DNA of 64,000 nt from Atopococcus tabaci (GTDB lineage: Bacteria; Bacillota; Bacilli; Lactobacillales; Carnobacteriaceae_A): positions 40,925 through 104,924 of the forward strand of contig JAUNQW010000002.1 in assembly GCA_030535975.1 (NCBI GenBank), in the 5' to 3' direction. The notes under the pieces are model-generated. The model made no database searches. It was not told where the DNA came from and worked only from the letters and a program-made list of their open reading frames with translations. A program made the position numbers and the translations under genes. Positions 34,474-42,688 of the stretch are shown here, one piece after another. Position 1 is the first letter of the stretch; each line of letters opens with the position of its first letter.

Positions 34474-35410
34474 AGGTCCATCCCTTCTCTATAAATTGGC
34501 CTGCTCCATTTAAATAATTGACAGCCGGCATTCTTTTTTTACCTGCAGGCTGAACTTCTTTAATCTTAAGCACAGTCCCTTCACCACAAGCCACATAAAA
34601 TTGTTTTTTCTCCACCTGACACACAGTCCCTGCTGATAAATCAGTCTTTTCTTCGACTGCTTCTGCATCCCAAATTTTAAATCGCTGGCCCTCTACTAAA
34701 GTATAAGCACCTGGTTCAGGGCGAAGAGCTTTTATTTTTTGAGCGATACAGTGAGCAGGCTGTTTCCAATCAATTTTTTCCTGCTTTTTAGAGATACTCG
34801 GAGCATAGGTCGCTTGACTTTCATCTTGAGGTTCAGCAACCAACTGTTTGTCAAATAAGAGAGGTAAAGTTTCAAGCATTAAATCTTTCCCCACCTGCGC
34901 TAATTTGGCAAAGAGGCTGCCTGTATCATCCTCTTCCAAGATTTTGATTTCAGATTTAGCCAGAATATCCCCCGTATCTAAGCCTTCTTCCATGTACATG
35001 ATCGTAACACCTGTCACCGGATCGCCATTGAGCACGGCATAATGAATAGGTGCTGCTCCGCGGTATTTGGGTAATAAAGAGGCATGGATATTAATTGCGC
35101 CGAATTCAGGTCCCTCCAATAATTCCAGAGGTAAAATCTGACCATAAGCCGCTGTAATGATTAAATCCGGCTGATAATCCAATAAACGTTTAACAACTTC
35201 TGCTTCTTGAATATTTTCAGGTTGATAGATGGGTAAACCTTCCTCCTCAGCTCTTACTTTTACAGCTGGAGGGGTCAGTCTTGCCTTTCTTCCGACAGGC
35301 TTATCGGGCTGCGTCACGACGGCTGTCACTTTATATTTCTCGGAATCGATTAAAGCTTGCAAACTTTCTACAGCAAAATCCGGCGTTCCCATAAATATAA
35401 TTTTTTTCAT
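34451..35410 (-). CDS. fmt: Methionyl-tRNA formyltransferase
   Basis: Formylates initiator Met-tRNA using 10-formyltetrahydrofolate. The 319-aa protein has IIFMGTPDFAV at the start, INIHASLLPKYRGAAPIH with the catalytic Asn-His, and a C-terminal OB-like tRNA-binding domain. priA is 11 bases upstream. The matching deformylase def is at 61309-61884. Confidence 0.97.
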   Translation of the reverse strand: MKKIIFMGTPDFAVESLQALIDSEKYKVTAVVTQPDKPVGRKARLTPPAVKVRAEEEGLPIYQPENIQEAEVVKRLLDYQPDLIITAAYGQILPLELLEGPEFGAINIHASLLPKYRGAAPIHYAVLNGDPVTGVTIMYMEEGLDTGDILAKSEIKILEEDDTGSLFAKLAQVGKDLMLETLPLLFDKQLVAEPQDESQATYAPSISKKQEKIDWKQPAHCIAQKIKALRPEPGAYTLVEGQRFKIWDAEAVEEKTDLSAGTVCQVEKKQFYVACGEGTVLKIKEVQPAGKKRMPAVNYLNGAGQFIEKGWTFDVESSK

Positions 35411-35421
35411 TCGTTTACTCC

Positions 35422-37836
35422 TTACATAAATGTATTTGGTTCAGAATCAATTGTAATTTGAAGACCCTTCAAGCTTTCTTTTTGATTTTTCTGCATCAAC
35501 TCATGCACTTTGTCATGCAATTGACTTTTGTTTTTATATTTAATAATAATTTGATAATGATACTTATTTTGTGTGCGGGCAATAGCCGAAGGAGTGGGTC
35601 CTAACATAGTCGAAGTCGAATTCAAAGCAGGCTTTAAGAATTGACTGATTTCATAAACCTTCAAATAAGCTTCTCTTTCAACTTCATGACTCACTGATAT
35701 CCGCAAAGTGAAATAATAAGGAGGATAATTCCCCTTATGCCTGAACTGCATTTCATATTTATAAAAACTGTCATAATCTTGTCGTTGAGCCAGTTGAATG
35801 GCATAATGTTCAGGATTGTAAGTTTGAACCAAAACTTCTCCCGACTTATCTCCTCTACCGGCTCGGCCAGAGACTTGAGTTAATAATTGAAAGGTCTTTT
35901 CACTTGATCTAAAGTCGGGAAGATTCAGAGAAGTATCCGCATTTAGGACACCCACTAGAGTCACATTAGGAAAATCAAGTCCTTTGGCAATCATTTGGGT
36001 TCCAAGTAAAATATCTGCTTCTCCTCTGCCGAATCGATCAAGTAGTTTTTCATGGGCACCCTTCCGGCGCGTCGTATCTCGATCCATCCTTACAATTTTA
36101 GCATCTTCAATGACTGTTTTCAGTTCTTCTTCTACTTTTTGTGTACCAGTTCCATAATATCGAATACTCGAACTCCTGCACTGGGGACAGTGGTTAGGAA
36201 TATTTTCCTCATGACCGCAGTAATGGCATTTCATACTTTTAGAGTCCATGTGTAAGGTTTGGGCAATGTCACAGTTTGGACACTGCAAAACAAACCCACA
36301 GTCTCTGCACATAATAAAAGAAGAATACCCCCTGCGATTCAGCATCAGGACAATTTGTTCCTTCTTTTCGAGACGATCTCTTATTTTCTCTAAAAGTATA
36401 TTAGAAAAAGAAGAGTAGTTCCCTTGTCTAGCTTCATCTCTCAAATTAACTACCTCTACTCCAGGGAGGTCCTGTCCAGTAGGCCTTTGATTCATCTCCA
36501 GTAATTGATAAACATCCTTGCTTGCTCGTGCTCTGGACTCTAAAGAAGGAGTAGCAGAACCTAAAACAACCGGGCACTGATGATAATTTCCTCTCCACTT
36601 GGCCACATTCCTGGCATGATAGCGGGGGTTTTCATTTTGCTTGTAACTTCCTTCGTGTTCTTCATCGATAATAATGACCCCTAAATTTTCAACCGGAGCA
36701 AAAATAGAGGACCGGGCACCTACAACAACATCAGCCTCTTTGGAGACTAACCGCTGCCATTCATCATACCGCTCACCATCGGATAATCCCGAATGCATGA
36801 CTGCTACTCTTTGGCCAAATCTTCCCTTAAACTGAGTAACCATCTGGGGGGTCAAAGATATTTCAGGTACAAGCACCACAGCTGTCTTGCCTTCTTTCAA
36901 AGCTTCATCGATGACCTGCATATAAACTTCAGTCTTTCCGCTGCCGGTAATTCCCTTCAAAAGGTAAGTCTGATCTTCATTTTTCACGATAGAAGAGACA
37001 ATGGCTCGATAAGCCGACTGCTGCTCTTCTGATAAGTCGAGGGCAGTAGTCGTCTCTAAATCCATATCCTCATAGGGGTTTCGGTATTTACGAACCTCTT
37101 CAATCTCTAACCATCCCTTTTCTTCACCAACTTTTATGTCTCGATTATTTAAGCCATATTCCTGATTGAGCTGCTTACTGGACCAGCTTTCTTCTTTCAT
37201 TTTTTGTAAAGTTAAAAGAAGCAGCTTTTGTTTTTTGGCAGTCGTCCTCAGATTTTCACTCTCTTTTTGAGCTTCTTCATAGGAAAGTAAAGATTTAACC
37301 ATACGAATGGTTTGATAGGTTCGATGATCTGACACTTCATATCTCACTTTAACGAGACCTTTATTTTTAAGCTTTTTCAACTCTGAAAAAAGCTCTCTCT
37401 CTTCAGCTTCTTTCCAAGAGATTTCACCTCGTCCTTCAAAGATAGACACAGCAAGTTCCTTGTTTAATTCGGGACTGGGGACAATAAATTTTTCATAAGA
37501 AGCCCGCAGAGCTGCTGGAAGCATGGATTGATAACAGGTGATCAGGAAAGAATAGGTCTCATTACTCATCGCCTGACCGAGTTCGATCAGTTCCTTATTC
37601 AATACTGGCTCTAAATCCATAATCTCCAAAATACTTTTGAGTTTTTCTGGATGCTCGCTTTTTGCTTTAAGTCCAACAACAAAACCTTGTACACTTCTGG
37701 ATCCTCTTCCAAAAGGAACAACGATGCGCATCCCTTCTTGTATAACCGGTTGTAATTGACCAGGAACACTGTAATCATAAGGTCGATTGGTCTGCATAGT
37801 CGGTACATCCACAATGACCTGAGCTACTAAATTCAT
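35422..37836 (-). CDS. priA: Primosomal helicase PriA
   Basis: Restarts stalled replication forks. The 804-aa protein has the N-terminal 3'-end-binding domain, Walker A LKGITGSGKTEVYM, the DEEH box, and two zinc-binding clusters within the helicase core (CRDCGFVLQCPNC and CHYCGHEENIPNHCPQC). Length normal. It lies after the rpoZ terminator-like hairpin, so its level may be lower than that of gmk-rpoZ. Confidence 0.96.
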   Translation of the reverse strand: MNLVAQVIVDVPTMQTNRPYDYSVPGQLQPVIQEGMRIVVPFGRGSRSVQGFVVGLKAKSEHPEKLKSILEIMDLEPVLNKELIELGQAMSNETYSFLITCYQSMLPAALRASYEKFIVPSPELNKELAVSIFEGRGEISWKEAEERELFSELKKLKNKGLVKVRYEVSDHRTYQTIRMVKSLLSYEEAQKESENLRTTAKKQKLLLLTLQKMKEESWSSKQLNQEYGLNNRDIKVGEEKGWLEIEEVRKYRNPYEDMDLETTTALDLSEEQQSAYRAIVSSIVKNEDQTYLLKGITGSGKTEVYMQVIDEALKEGKTAVVLVPEISLTPQMVTQFKGRFGQRVAVMHSGLSDGERYDEWQRLVSKEADVVVGARSSIFAPVENLGVIIIDEEHEGSYKQNENPRYHARNVAKWRGNYHQCPVVLGSATPSLESRARASKDVYQLLEMNQRPTGQDLPGVEVVNLRDEARQGNYSSFSNILLEKIRDRLEKKEQIVLMLNRRGYSSFIMCRDCGFVLQCPNCDIAQTLHMDSKSMKCHYCGHEENIPNHCPQCRSSSIRYYGTGTQKVEEELKTVIEDAKIVRMDRDTTRRKGAHEKLLDRFGRGEADILLGTQMIAKGLDFPNVTLVGVLNADTSLNLPDFRSSEKTFQLLTQVSGRAGRGDKSGEVLVQTYNPEHYAIQLAQRQDYDSFYKYEMQFRHKGNYPPYYFTLRISVSHEVEREAYLKVYEISQFLKPALNSTSTMLGPTPSAIARTQNKYHYQIIIKYKNKSQLHDKVHELMQKNQKESLKGLQITIDSEPNTFM

Positions 37837-37862
37837 CTCTTTATTTCCATCCTTATCGTAAG

Positions 37863-37903
37863 AAAAAAAGTGTTTTAAGTATGATAGCTTAAAACACTTT
37901 TTT
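37863..37903. terminator. Strong hairpin between rpoZ and priA
   Basis: AAAAAAGTGTTTTAAG and CTTAAAACACTTTTTT form a 16-bp stem with an 8-base loop. On the minus strand a T-run follows, so gmk-rpoZ transcripts should largely end here, with priA served by read-through or its own promoter. Confidence 0.8.
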
Positions 37904-37907
37904 ATTT

Positions 37908-38117
37908 TTATTCAACAACCTGACTCTTTGGATCAATTAATATATCACCGTGAGCAATTTCTTCTAAAGCTTTTCCGACAGGCTGCACTGAATGGTAGTC
38001 ATCAAGCATCAGTTTCTCACCGTCTCTAATACGTTTTGATCGTTTAGCAGCGATTACACATAAAGAGTAAGCTGAATCAATATTTTTCAATAATTCATCT
38101 CTCGATGGGTGCATTAA
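37908..38117 (-). CDS. rpoZ: RNA polymerase omega subunit
   Basis: Small subunit that helps RNA polymerase assembly. 69 aa from the ATG at 38117, with MHPSRDELLKNIDSAYSLCVIAAKRSKRIRDG in parts, the typical omega core. This start was chosen because AAGGAG lies 10 bases upstream; an upstream in-frame ATG falls inside gmk. A second ATG two codons later is also possible. It follows gmk by 22 bases, the standard order gmk-rpoZ-priA-fmt-rsmB. Confidence 0.93.
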   Translation of the reverse strand, partial: LMHPSRDELLKNIDSAYSLCVIAAKRSKRIRDGEKLMLDDYHSVQPVGKALEEIAHGDILIDPKSQVVE

Positions 38118-38139
38118 CATATTCTTCCATCTCCTTATT

Positions 38140-38757
38140 TTATTCCATTTCTTTGATGAAAGTTTCAAAATCACTGATATTGCGTGATACTTTTAAGTGT
38201 TCACTTTCAATGATGTTTTTAACTTTTCTGGAGGCATTACTTACTTTGTCATTAACGACCACATAGTCATAATAACGAATTTGCCGCAACTCATCTACAG
38301 CTTTTGAAAGACGCTGCTGGACAAGTTCATGAGATTCAGAACCTCGATGAACCAGGCGGTCTTCCAACTCTTTAAAATTAGGTGGAACTAAAAAGACAAA
38401 GATTCCTTCCGGCATTTTTTTCTGTACTTGTTTAGCTCCTTGAACTTCAATTTCTAAGAACACATCACGACCGGAAGCTAATGTATCTTCAACATATTTT
38501 AAGGGTGTACCGTACAAGTTATCCACATATTCGGCATATTCTAAAAAGCCATCTTGAGCAATTAATTCTTCAAACTCTTCCCTTGAACTATAAAAATAAT
38601 CTTTCCCCTCAACTTCACCTGGCCGCTTTCCACGCGTTGTCATAGAAATTGAAAACTCAAAATCGTTTTCATAATTTTCAAAAATCGCTTGCCTGACAGT
38701 CCCTTTTCCCACTCCTGAGGGACCTGACAACACGATTAATACACCACGATTAGACAT
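38140..38757 (-). CDS. gmk: Guanylate kinase
   Basis: Phosphorylates GMP to GDP. The 205-aa protein starts [20 protein letters not shown] with the P-loop GPSGVGKGT and has [17 protein letters not shown], the GMP-binding loop. The ATG at 38757 gives the family start and has GGAAGGG upstream; an in-frame ATG eight codons earlier does not. It leads the leftward gmk-to-thiN series and is divergent from the SOS-controlled gene, so LexA bound there could also influence it. Confidence 0.95.
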   Translation of the reverse strand: MSNRGVLIVLSGPSGVGKGTVRQAIFENYENDFEFSISMTTRGKRPGEVEGKDYFYSSREEFEELIAQDGFLEYAEYVDNLYGTPLKYVEDTLASGRDVFLEIEVQGAKQVQKKMPEGIFVFLVPPNFKELEDRLVHRGSESHELVQQRLSKAVDELRQIRYYDYVVVNDKVSNASRKVKNIIESEHLKVSRNISDFETFIKEME

Positions 38758-38882
38758 ACACGCAACCCTTCCTATTTCCATGTTTACTATATATTATGCT
38801 ACATAATAGTATAACATAATGATTTGAAAAATGTATAGGTGTTCTTACTTCTTTAAATAATCCTTTTTTTACAAGACCTCTC

Positions 38883-38911
38883 TTGACAAGCGAACAGGCA
38901 TTCGGTATATT
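38883..38911 (+). promoter_or_regulatory. Consensus promoter of the SOS-controlled gene
   Basis: A perfect TTGACA (-35, 38883-38888) and TATATT (-10, 38906-38911) with a 17-base spacer. This strength is typical of genes held off by a repressor. Confidence 0.85.
38891..38904. promoter_or_regulatory. Upstream LexA (DinR) box, one mismatch
   Basis: CGAACAGGCATTCG matches the Gram-positive SOS box CGAACRNRYGTTCG except for A in place of G at position 10. It fills the spacer between -35 and -10. Confidence 0.65.
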
Positions 38912-38916
38912 ATATT

Positions 38917-38930
38917 CGAACGCATGTTCG
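38917..38930. promoter_or_regulatory. LexA (DinR) box, perfect match
   Basis: CGAACGCATGTTCG matches the Gram-positive SOS box CGAACRNRYGTTCG at every position. It covers the transcription start region just after the -10 and touches the Shine-Dalgarno. Confidence 0.88.
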
Positions 38931-38941
38931 GAGGTGATTCC

Positions 38942-39307
38942 ATGGAAGTTATTAAATTGCATCAAAATAAAATTTCAAACTTACAAGATCATTCACTTTT
39001 AGAAAAAGAAACTGACCCGCTTAAGCCAGGTGACTTATATATTGTCCAAGAAAGATTTAGTTTACTGCCTCAAATGCCTGCCAAACAAGTAAAGCATTTC
39101 TTGACTCGGTCATATCAAACTAAAAAGGAAATCATTATTCAAATTAATCCAACACGAAGACATCCGAAATATGTCGAAGTTACCGGACAAGCCAAATTTC
39201 TAAACGATAAAAAACAGCTGGTGATAATATCTAAGATAGGTGGATTCACCTATCTCTTAAATCCTGAGATAATCCGTCACATCCGTTTATTAGATGGATA
39301 TATTTAG
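38942..39307 (+). CDS. SOS-controlled YolD-like protein
   Basis: A 121-aa protein with no signal peptide or membrane segment. The C-terminal half (about 60-121: KKEIIIQINP, YVEVTGQAKFLNDKKQLVIIS, LLNPEIIRHIRLL in parts) resembles the small beta-rich YolD-like family, whose members usually neighbour Y-family DNA polymerases of the UvrX/ImuB type; the N-terminal half is not recognised. The start at 38942 has GGAGG 7 bases upstream; an ATG six codons earlier lies inside the LexA box. Consensus promoter and two LexA boxes point to strong DNA-damage induction. No polymerase gene is adjacent, so any partner must be elsewhere. The family call is tentative; the SOS control is well supported. Confidence 0.6.
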   Translation: MEVIKLHQNKISNLQDHSLLEKETDPLKPGDLYIVQERFSLLPQMPAKQVKHFLTRSYQTKKEIIIQINPTRRHPKYVEVTGQAKFLNDKKQLVIISKIGGFTYLLNPEIIRHIRLLDGYI

Positions 39308-39337
39308 CTTGAAGTCATCATTTGATAATTCCAATAT

Positions 39338-39376
39338 AAAAACGCTGTTGAAATAAAATATTTCAACAGCGTTTTT
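39338..39376. terminator. Very strong bidirectional terminator
   Basis: An 18-bp perfect stem (39338-39355 with 39359-39376) and a 3-base loop, flanked by A- and T-tracts, between the YolD-like gene and cls. Confidence 0.92.
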
Positions 39377-39383
39377 ATATTTA

Positions 39384-40841
39384 TTATAAGATTGGTGACA
39401 AGAGTCGGCTGAATGCCTGCTTAAACAGCTCCCATTTCGTAAATTCACCAATACGCTCTTCAGTCAATTGATAAGATAAGTCAATATCGTTATTGAAATC
39501 CTGGACTAATTGTTGACTTAATTCATCACTATAAAGATAGGCATTAATTTCAAAATTCAACTTAAATGACCGGATATCAAAGTTAGAGGTCCCGACAGTG
39601 CTGATAGCACCATCTATAACCATAAATTTCGAATGAATAAATCCATTATCGTAGATATATATTTCGGCTCCTGCATCCACTAATTCTCTAGCGTAATAAA
39701 GGGTGGCCTGATAAATAAAAGGATGATCCGGCTTATTAGGAATCATCATCTTAACATCGATTCCACTTGCGATAGCTATCTTTAGTGTCTCCATAAAACC
39801 CTCATCCGGGATAAAGTAGGGTGTTTGAATAACAATAGACTCAGAAGCTTGAGATATCATCTTCATAAAAGCCTTTTTATTCATTTGATCTTCATTATCT
39901 GGTCCGGATGAAAGGAGCTGCACCATCGTATTTGTTTCACATGGGTGTTCTACAAAATATTCTTCACGGGGCTTAAGTTTGATGGATTCATCTTTAGTCG
40001 ATGCATTCCAATCCATAATGAATCGAGCATGCAGGGCCAAAACAGACTCCCCTTCTAGACGCAGATGAGTATCTCTCCAATAACCCATGTGGTCATACTC
40101 GCCGAGATAATCATCTCCCACATTAAAGCCGCCAATATAGCCAATTTTTGAATCTATAATAACCATCTTTCTATGATTTCTAAAATTTATATTAGTATTA
40201 AATATTTTATACTCTCTTTCAAGTGAACGTATAACTTTACCACCCTGACTAATCAACTGTTCAAAAGAACTTTGACGAACCCCACGTGATCCCAACGAGT
40301 CAAACATTAAACACACTTCAACTCCTTGAGAGGCTCGGTCCTCTAAAGCTTGAATAATTCGGCTTCCCAGCCGGTCGTCCCTGAAAATATAATACATGAT
40401 ATGGACATGGTCTTGGGCAGTATAAATATCTTTAATTAACTGCTCAAATTTATCATGACCATCATTATAAATCTGGACTGAATTCTGACTGGTAATAGGA
40501 GCATTTCCTTTATTAATGATCAGGCGGATCAGCTGATAAGTTTCATCATGATCTATAGAAGGCGGAAAAGTCAAGGTGTCTTTTTTCAGATGCTCTTTTT
40601 GATGTTCAACCACTTGACTGATGCCTATTAATTTTTGAGTTTTCAAATCAAAAATTTGGTCTTGAGAGATCTTACGACCTAAAAATGAATAAAGAATAAA
40701 ACCTAAGCCCGGTAATAAATTAAGAACTAATAACCAGGCCCAAGTTGCTGAAATTTCTCTTTTTTCTTTGAATACCGTTATTATTGCCAGGATAGTGTTG
40801 ATTATTAGCGCTATTACAATAATATATATAATAGTTGTCAT
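39384..40841 (-). CDS. cls: Cardiolipin synthase
   Basis: Condenses two phosphatidylglycerol molecules to cardiolipin at the membrane. The 485-aa protein has two N-terminal transmembrane helices (about 3-20 and 33-53), then two phospholipase-D HKD motifs (HRKMVIIDSKIGYIGG mid-protein and HSKFMVIDGAISTVGTSN near 415). Length and layout are normal. It lies 23 bases after rnjB. Confidence 0.95.
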   Translation of the reverse strand: MTTIIYIIVIALIINTILAIITVFKEKREISATWAWLLVLNLLPGLGFILYSFLGRKISQDQIFDLKTQKLIGISQVVEHQKEHLKKDTLTFPPSIDHDETYQLIRLIINKGNAPITSQNSVQIYNDGHDKFEQLIKDIYTAQDHVHIMYYIFRDDRLGSRIIQALEDRASQGVEVCLMFDSLGSRGVRQSSFEQLISQGGKVIRSLEREYKIFNTNINFRNHRKMVIIDSKIGYIGGFNVGDDYLGEYDHMGYWRDTHLRLEGESVLALHARFIMDWNASTKDESIKLKPREEYFVEHPCETNTMVQLLSSGPDNEDQMNKKAFMKMISQASESIVIQTPYFIPDEGFMETLKIAIASGIDVKMMIPNKPDHPFIYQATLYYARELVDAGAEIYIYDNGFIHSKFMVIDGAISTVGTSNFDIRSFKLNFEINAYLYSDELSQQLVQDFNNDIDLSYQLTEERIGEFTKWELFKQAFSRLLSPIL

Positions 40842-40864
40842 TTATTTACCTATATTTTTCTATT

Positions 40865-42535
40865 TTAACTTTTGACAGCTGTAATCACAGGTAAGATAAT
40901 CGGTCGGCGATTGGTCTGTTTGTATAATTCTTTACTTAAATTATCGCGGATTTCTTGTTTTAATGTACCCCAGTCAAATTTCTTTTCAGCCAAGATTTTC
41001 TCAACGGACTGGCGGACGATGGTTTCAGACTGCTCAATTAAGCCTCCACTTTCTTTAACAAACACAAAACCTCTGGTTATAATCTTCGGCCCTGAGAGAA
41101 TCTGTTTTTTACGTCTATCAATCGTGACAACTGCGACAAGAACTCCATCTTCTGACAATATGCGTCGGTCACGGAGAACAATGTTACCTATATCCCCCAC
41201 ACCTGATCCATCAACGAGGACATTTCCTGTTTGGATTTGGCCGGAAACATGTGCTTCTTCCTTTTCAGTATCGTAAGTAATAACATCTCCGTTTTTCAAT
41301 ATGAACACATGATCAGAGGGAAGTCCTACCTCCAGAGCGAGGTGCGCATGTTTGGATAACATCGAATAGTCACCCTGCACTGGAATAAAGTAAGTCGGTT
41401 GTATCAAATTTAGCATTAACTTCAATTCATCAGGAGTCCCATGCCCGGAAGCAAAAATATTATCAGAAATGGTTTCAACTGTACCTCCTGCACGGTAAAT
41501 TTTATTTTTCATAACACCCATCTGAACATCAAGTGAAACGGATGGACTGGTAACAATATACACCAGATCGCCTTTTTCTATAGTCACTTGTTGATGGAAG
41601 CCCTCAGCCATACGCTCAATCTGTTTAATGGATTCTCCTGGTCCGGAAGCATCCAAAATGATAATTTGATTCTTATCATACATCCCCAAGTTTTCAATGG
41701 GTTGAATTAAGTCTTCTTCAGGCAGCTCAAGTTTACCAAGCTTAATAGCTGCTTCTAATATTTTTTCTATCTCTTTACCTGTCAAGAAAACTTTTCGCCC
41801 AACATGGTGAGCAGCATTAAGAGTTTGCTGGATTCTTAAAATATTATCAGACACCGCCGATACAATAATCCGGCTTTCTGAGTTTAAGAAAACATTCCTA
41901 ACCTCTTCCGCCACTCTTATTTCTGAAGCGTTCTCAATATAAGATTCCGCATTCGTAGAGTCACTGAGGAGAGCTAAAACATTTTTGCTTCCTATTTCAG
42001 CAATATCTAATAAGTTGGTACGGTATTGACCATGCGTACTTTGATCAATTCTAAAATCACCTGTATAAACAATGCTTCCAGCTTGAGTATTAATACAAAT
42101 ACCTACAGAATCTGGAATCGTATGCGTTGTTTTGAAAAATTCAACCGATGTCTTCTCAAATTCTATTTTCATATCTTCATCAATCACATGGAAATCATCT
42201 GTCGAAACATTCAAACCTGAATTTTTAATGGCCAGCTTAGCTAACTCAATAGTTAAAGCTGTTCCGAAAACAGGAACATCAAACTTCTCTAAAAAATAAG
42301 GCAGGGCTCCCATCACGTCCATGTGGCCGTCAGTTAAAAAGACACCTGCCAATTGATCTGCGTTAGACTCTACATATGAAAAATCAGGAATAACAGTGTC
42401 AATTCCAAATTGACTCTCTTCTGGGTAAGACAGTCCACAATCTAAAATATACATTTCCTTGTCGACTTCTACCACATACATGTTTTTTCCTATTTCTCTC
42501 ATCCCGCCTAAGGGAAGAATTCTAATTTCACTCAT
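40865..42535 (-). CDS. rnjB: Ribonuclease J2 with degenerate active site
   Basis: Beta-lactamase/beta-CASP RNase J family, 556 aa with a C-terminal J-specific domain. In Bacilli J1 and J2 form a complex in which J1 supplies most activity. The metal-binding HxHxDH motif, intact in the paralogue at 62039, reads D69-G-H71-M-D73-V here, and the later VHGE motif reads VQGD (386-389). H138 and D160 equivalents (TTHTIP, TGDF) remain. This pattern marks it as J2 and suggests little or no catalysis by itself (inference). It lies after pnp in the same direction, placing two RNA-decay genes together. Confidence 0.93.
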   Translation of the reverse strand: MSEIRILPLGGMREIGKNMYVVEVDKEMYILDCGLSYPEESQFGIDTVIPDFSYVESNADQLAGVFLTDGHMDVMGALPYFLEKFDVPVFGTALTIELAKLAIKNSGLNVSTDDFHVIDEDMKIEFEKTSVEFFKTTHTIPDSVGICINTQAGSIVYTGDFRIDQSTHGQYRTNLLDIAEIGSKNVLALLSDSTNAESYIENASEIRVAEEVRNVFLNSESRIIVSAVSDNILRIQQTLNAAHHVGRKVFLTGKEIEKILEAAIKLGKLELPEEDLIQPIENLGMYDKNQIIILDASGPGESIKQIERMAEGFHQQVTIEKGDLVYIVTSPSVSLDVQMGVMKNKIYRAGGTVETISDNIFASGHGTPDELKLMLNLIQPTYFIPVQGDYSMLSKHAHLALEVGLPSDHVFILKNGDVITYDTEKEEAHVSGQIQTGNVLVDGSGVGDIGNIVLRDRRILSEDGVLVAVVTIDRRKKQILSGPKIITRGFVFVKESGGLIEQSETIVRQSVEKILAEKKFDWGTLKQEIRDNLSKELYKQTNRRPIILPVITAVKS

Positions 42536-42591
42536 TATTTATATACACCTCTAGTATTTTTCTTATTTTAACGTACATAATCAGTGCTTTA

Positions 42592-42620
42592 ATTATATCA
42601 TAGATGACCATCTTCACAAA
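42592..42620 (-). promoter_or_regulatory. Predicted promoter of rnjB
   Basis: Read leftward, TTTGTG (weak -35) and TATAAT (-10, 42592-42597) are 17 bases apart, downstream of the pnp terminator. Confidence 0.5.
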
Positions 42621-42639
42621 TGTTCATTCTTTTTAGCCT

Positions 42640-42681
42640 TTAAAATAAAAACACAAGGCGATGAAATCATTGCCTTGTGAA
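42640..42681 (-). terminator. Terminator after pnp
   Basis: Read leftward, CACAAGGC pairs with GCCTTGTG (42652-42679) and is followed by TTTTTATTTT. Confidence 0.85.
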
Positions 42682-42688
42682 GCCTGAT

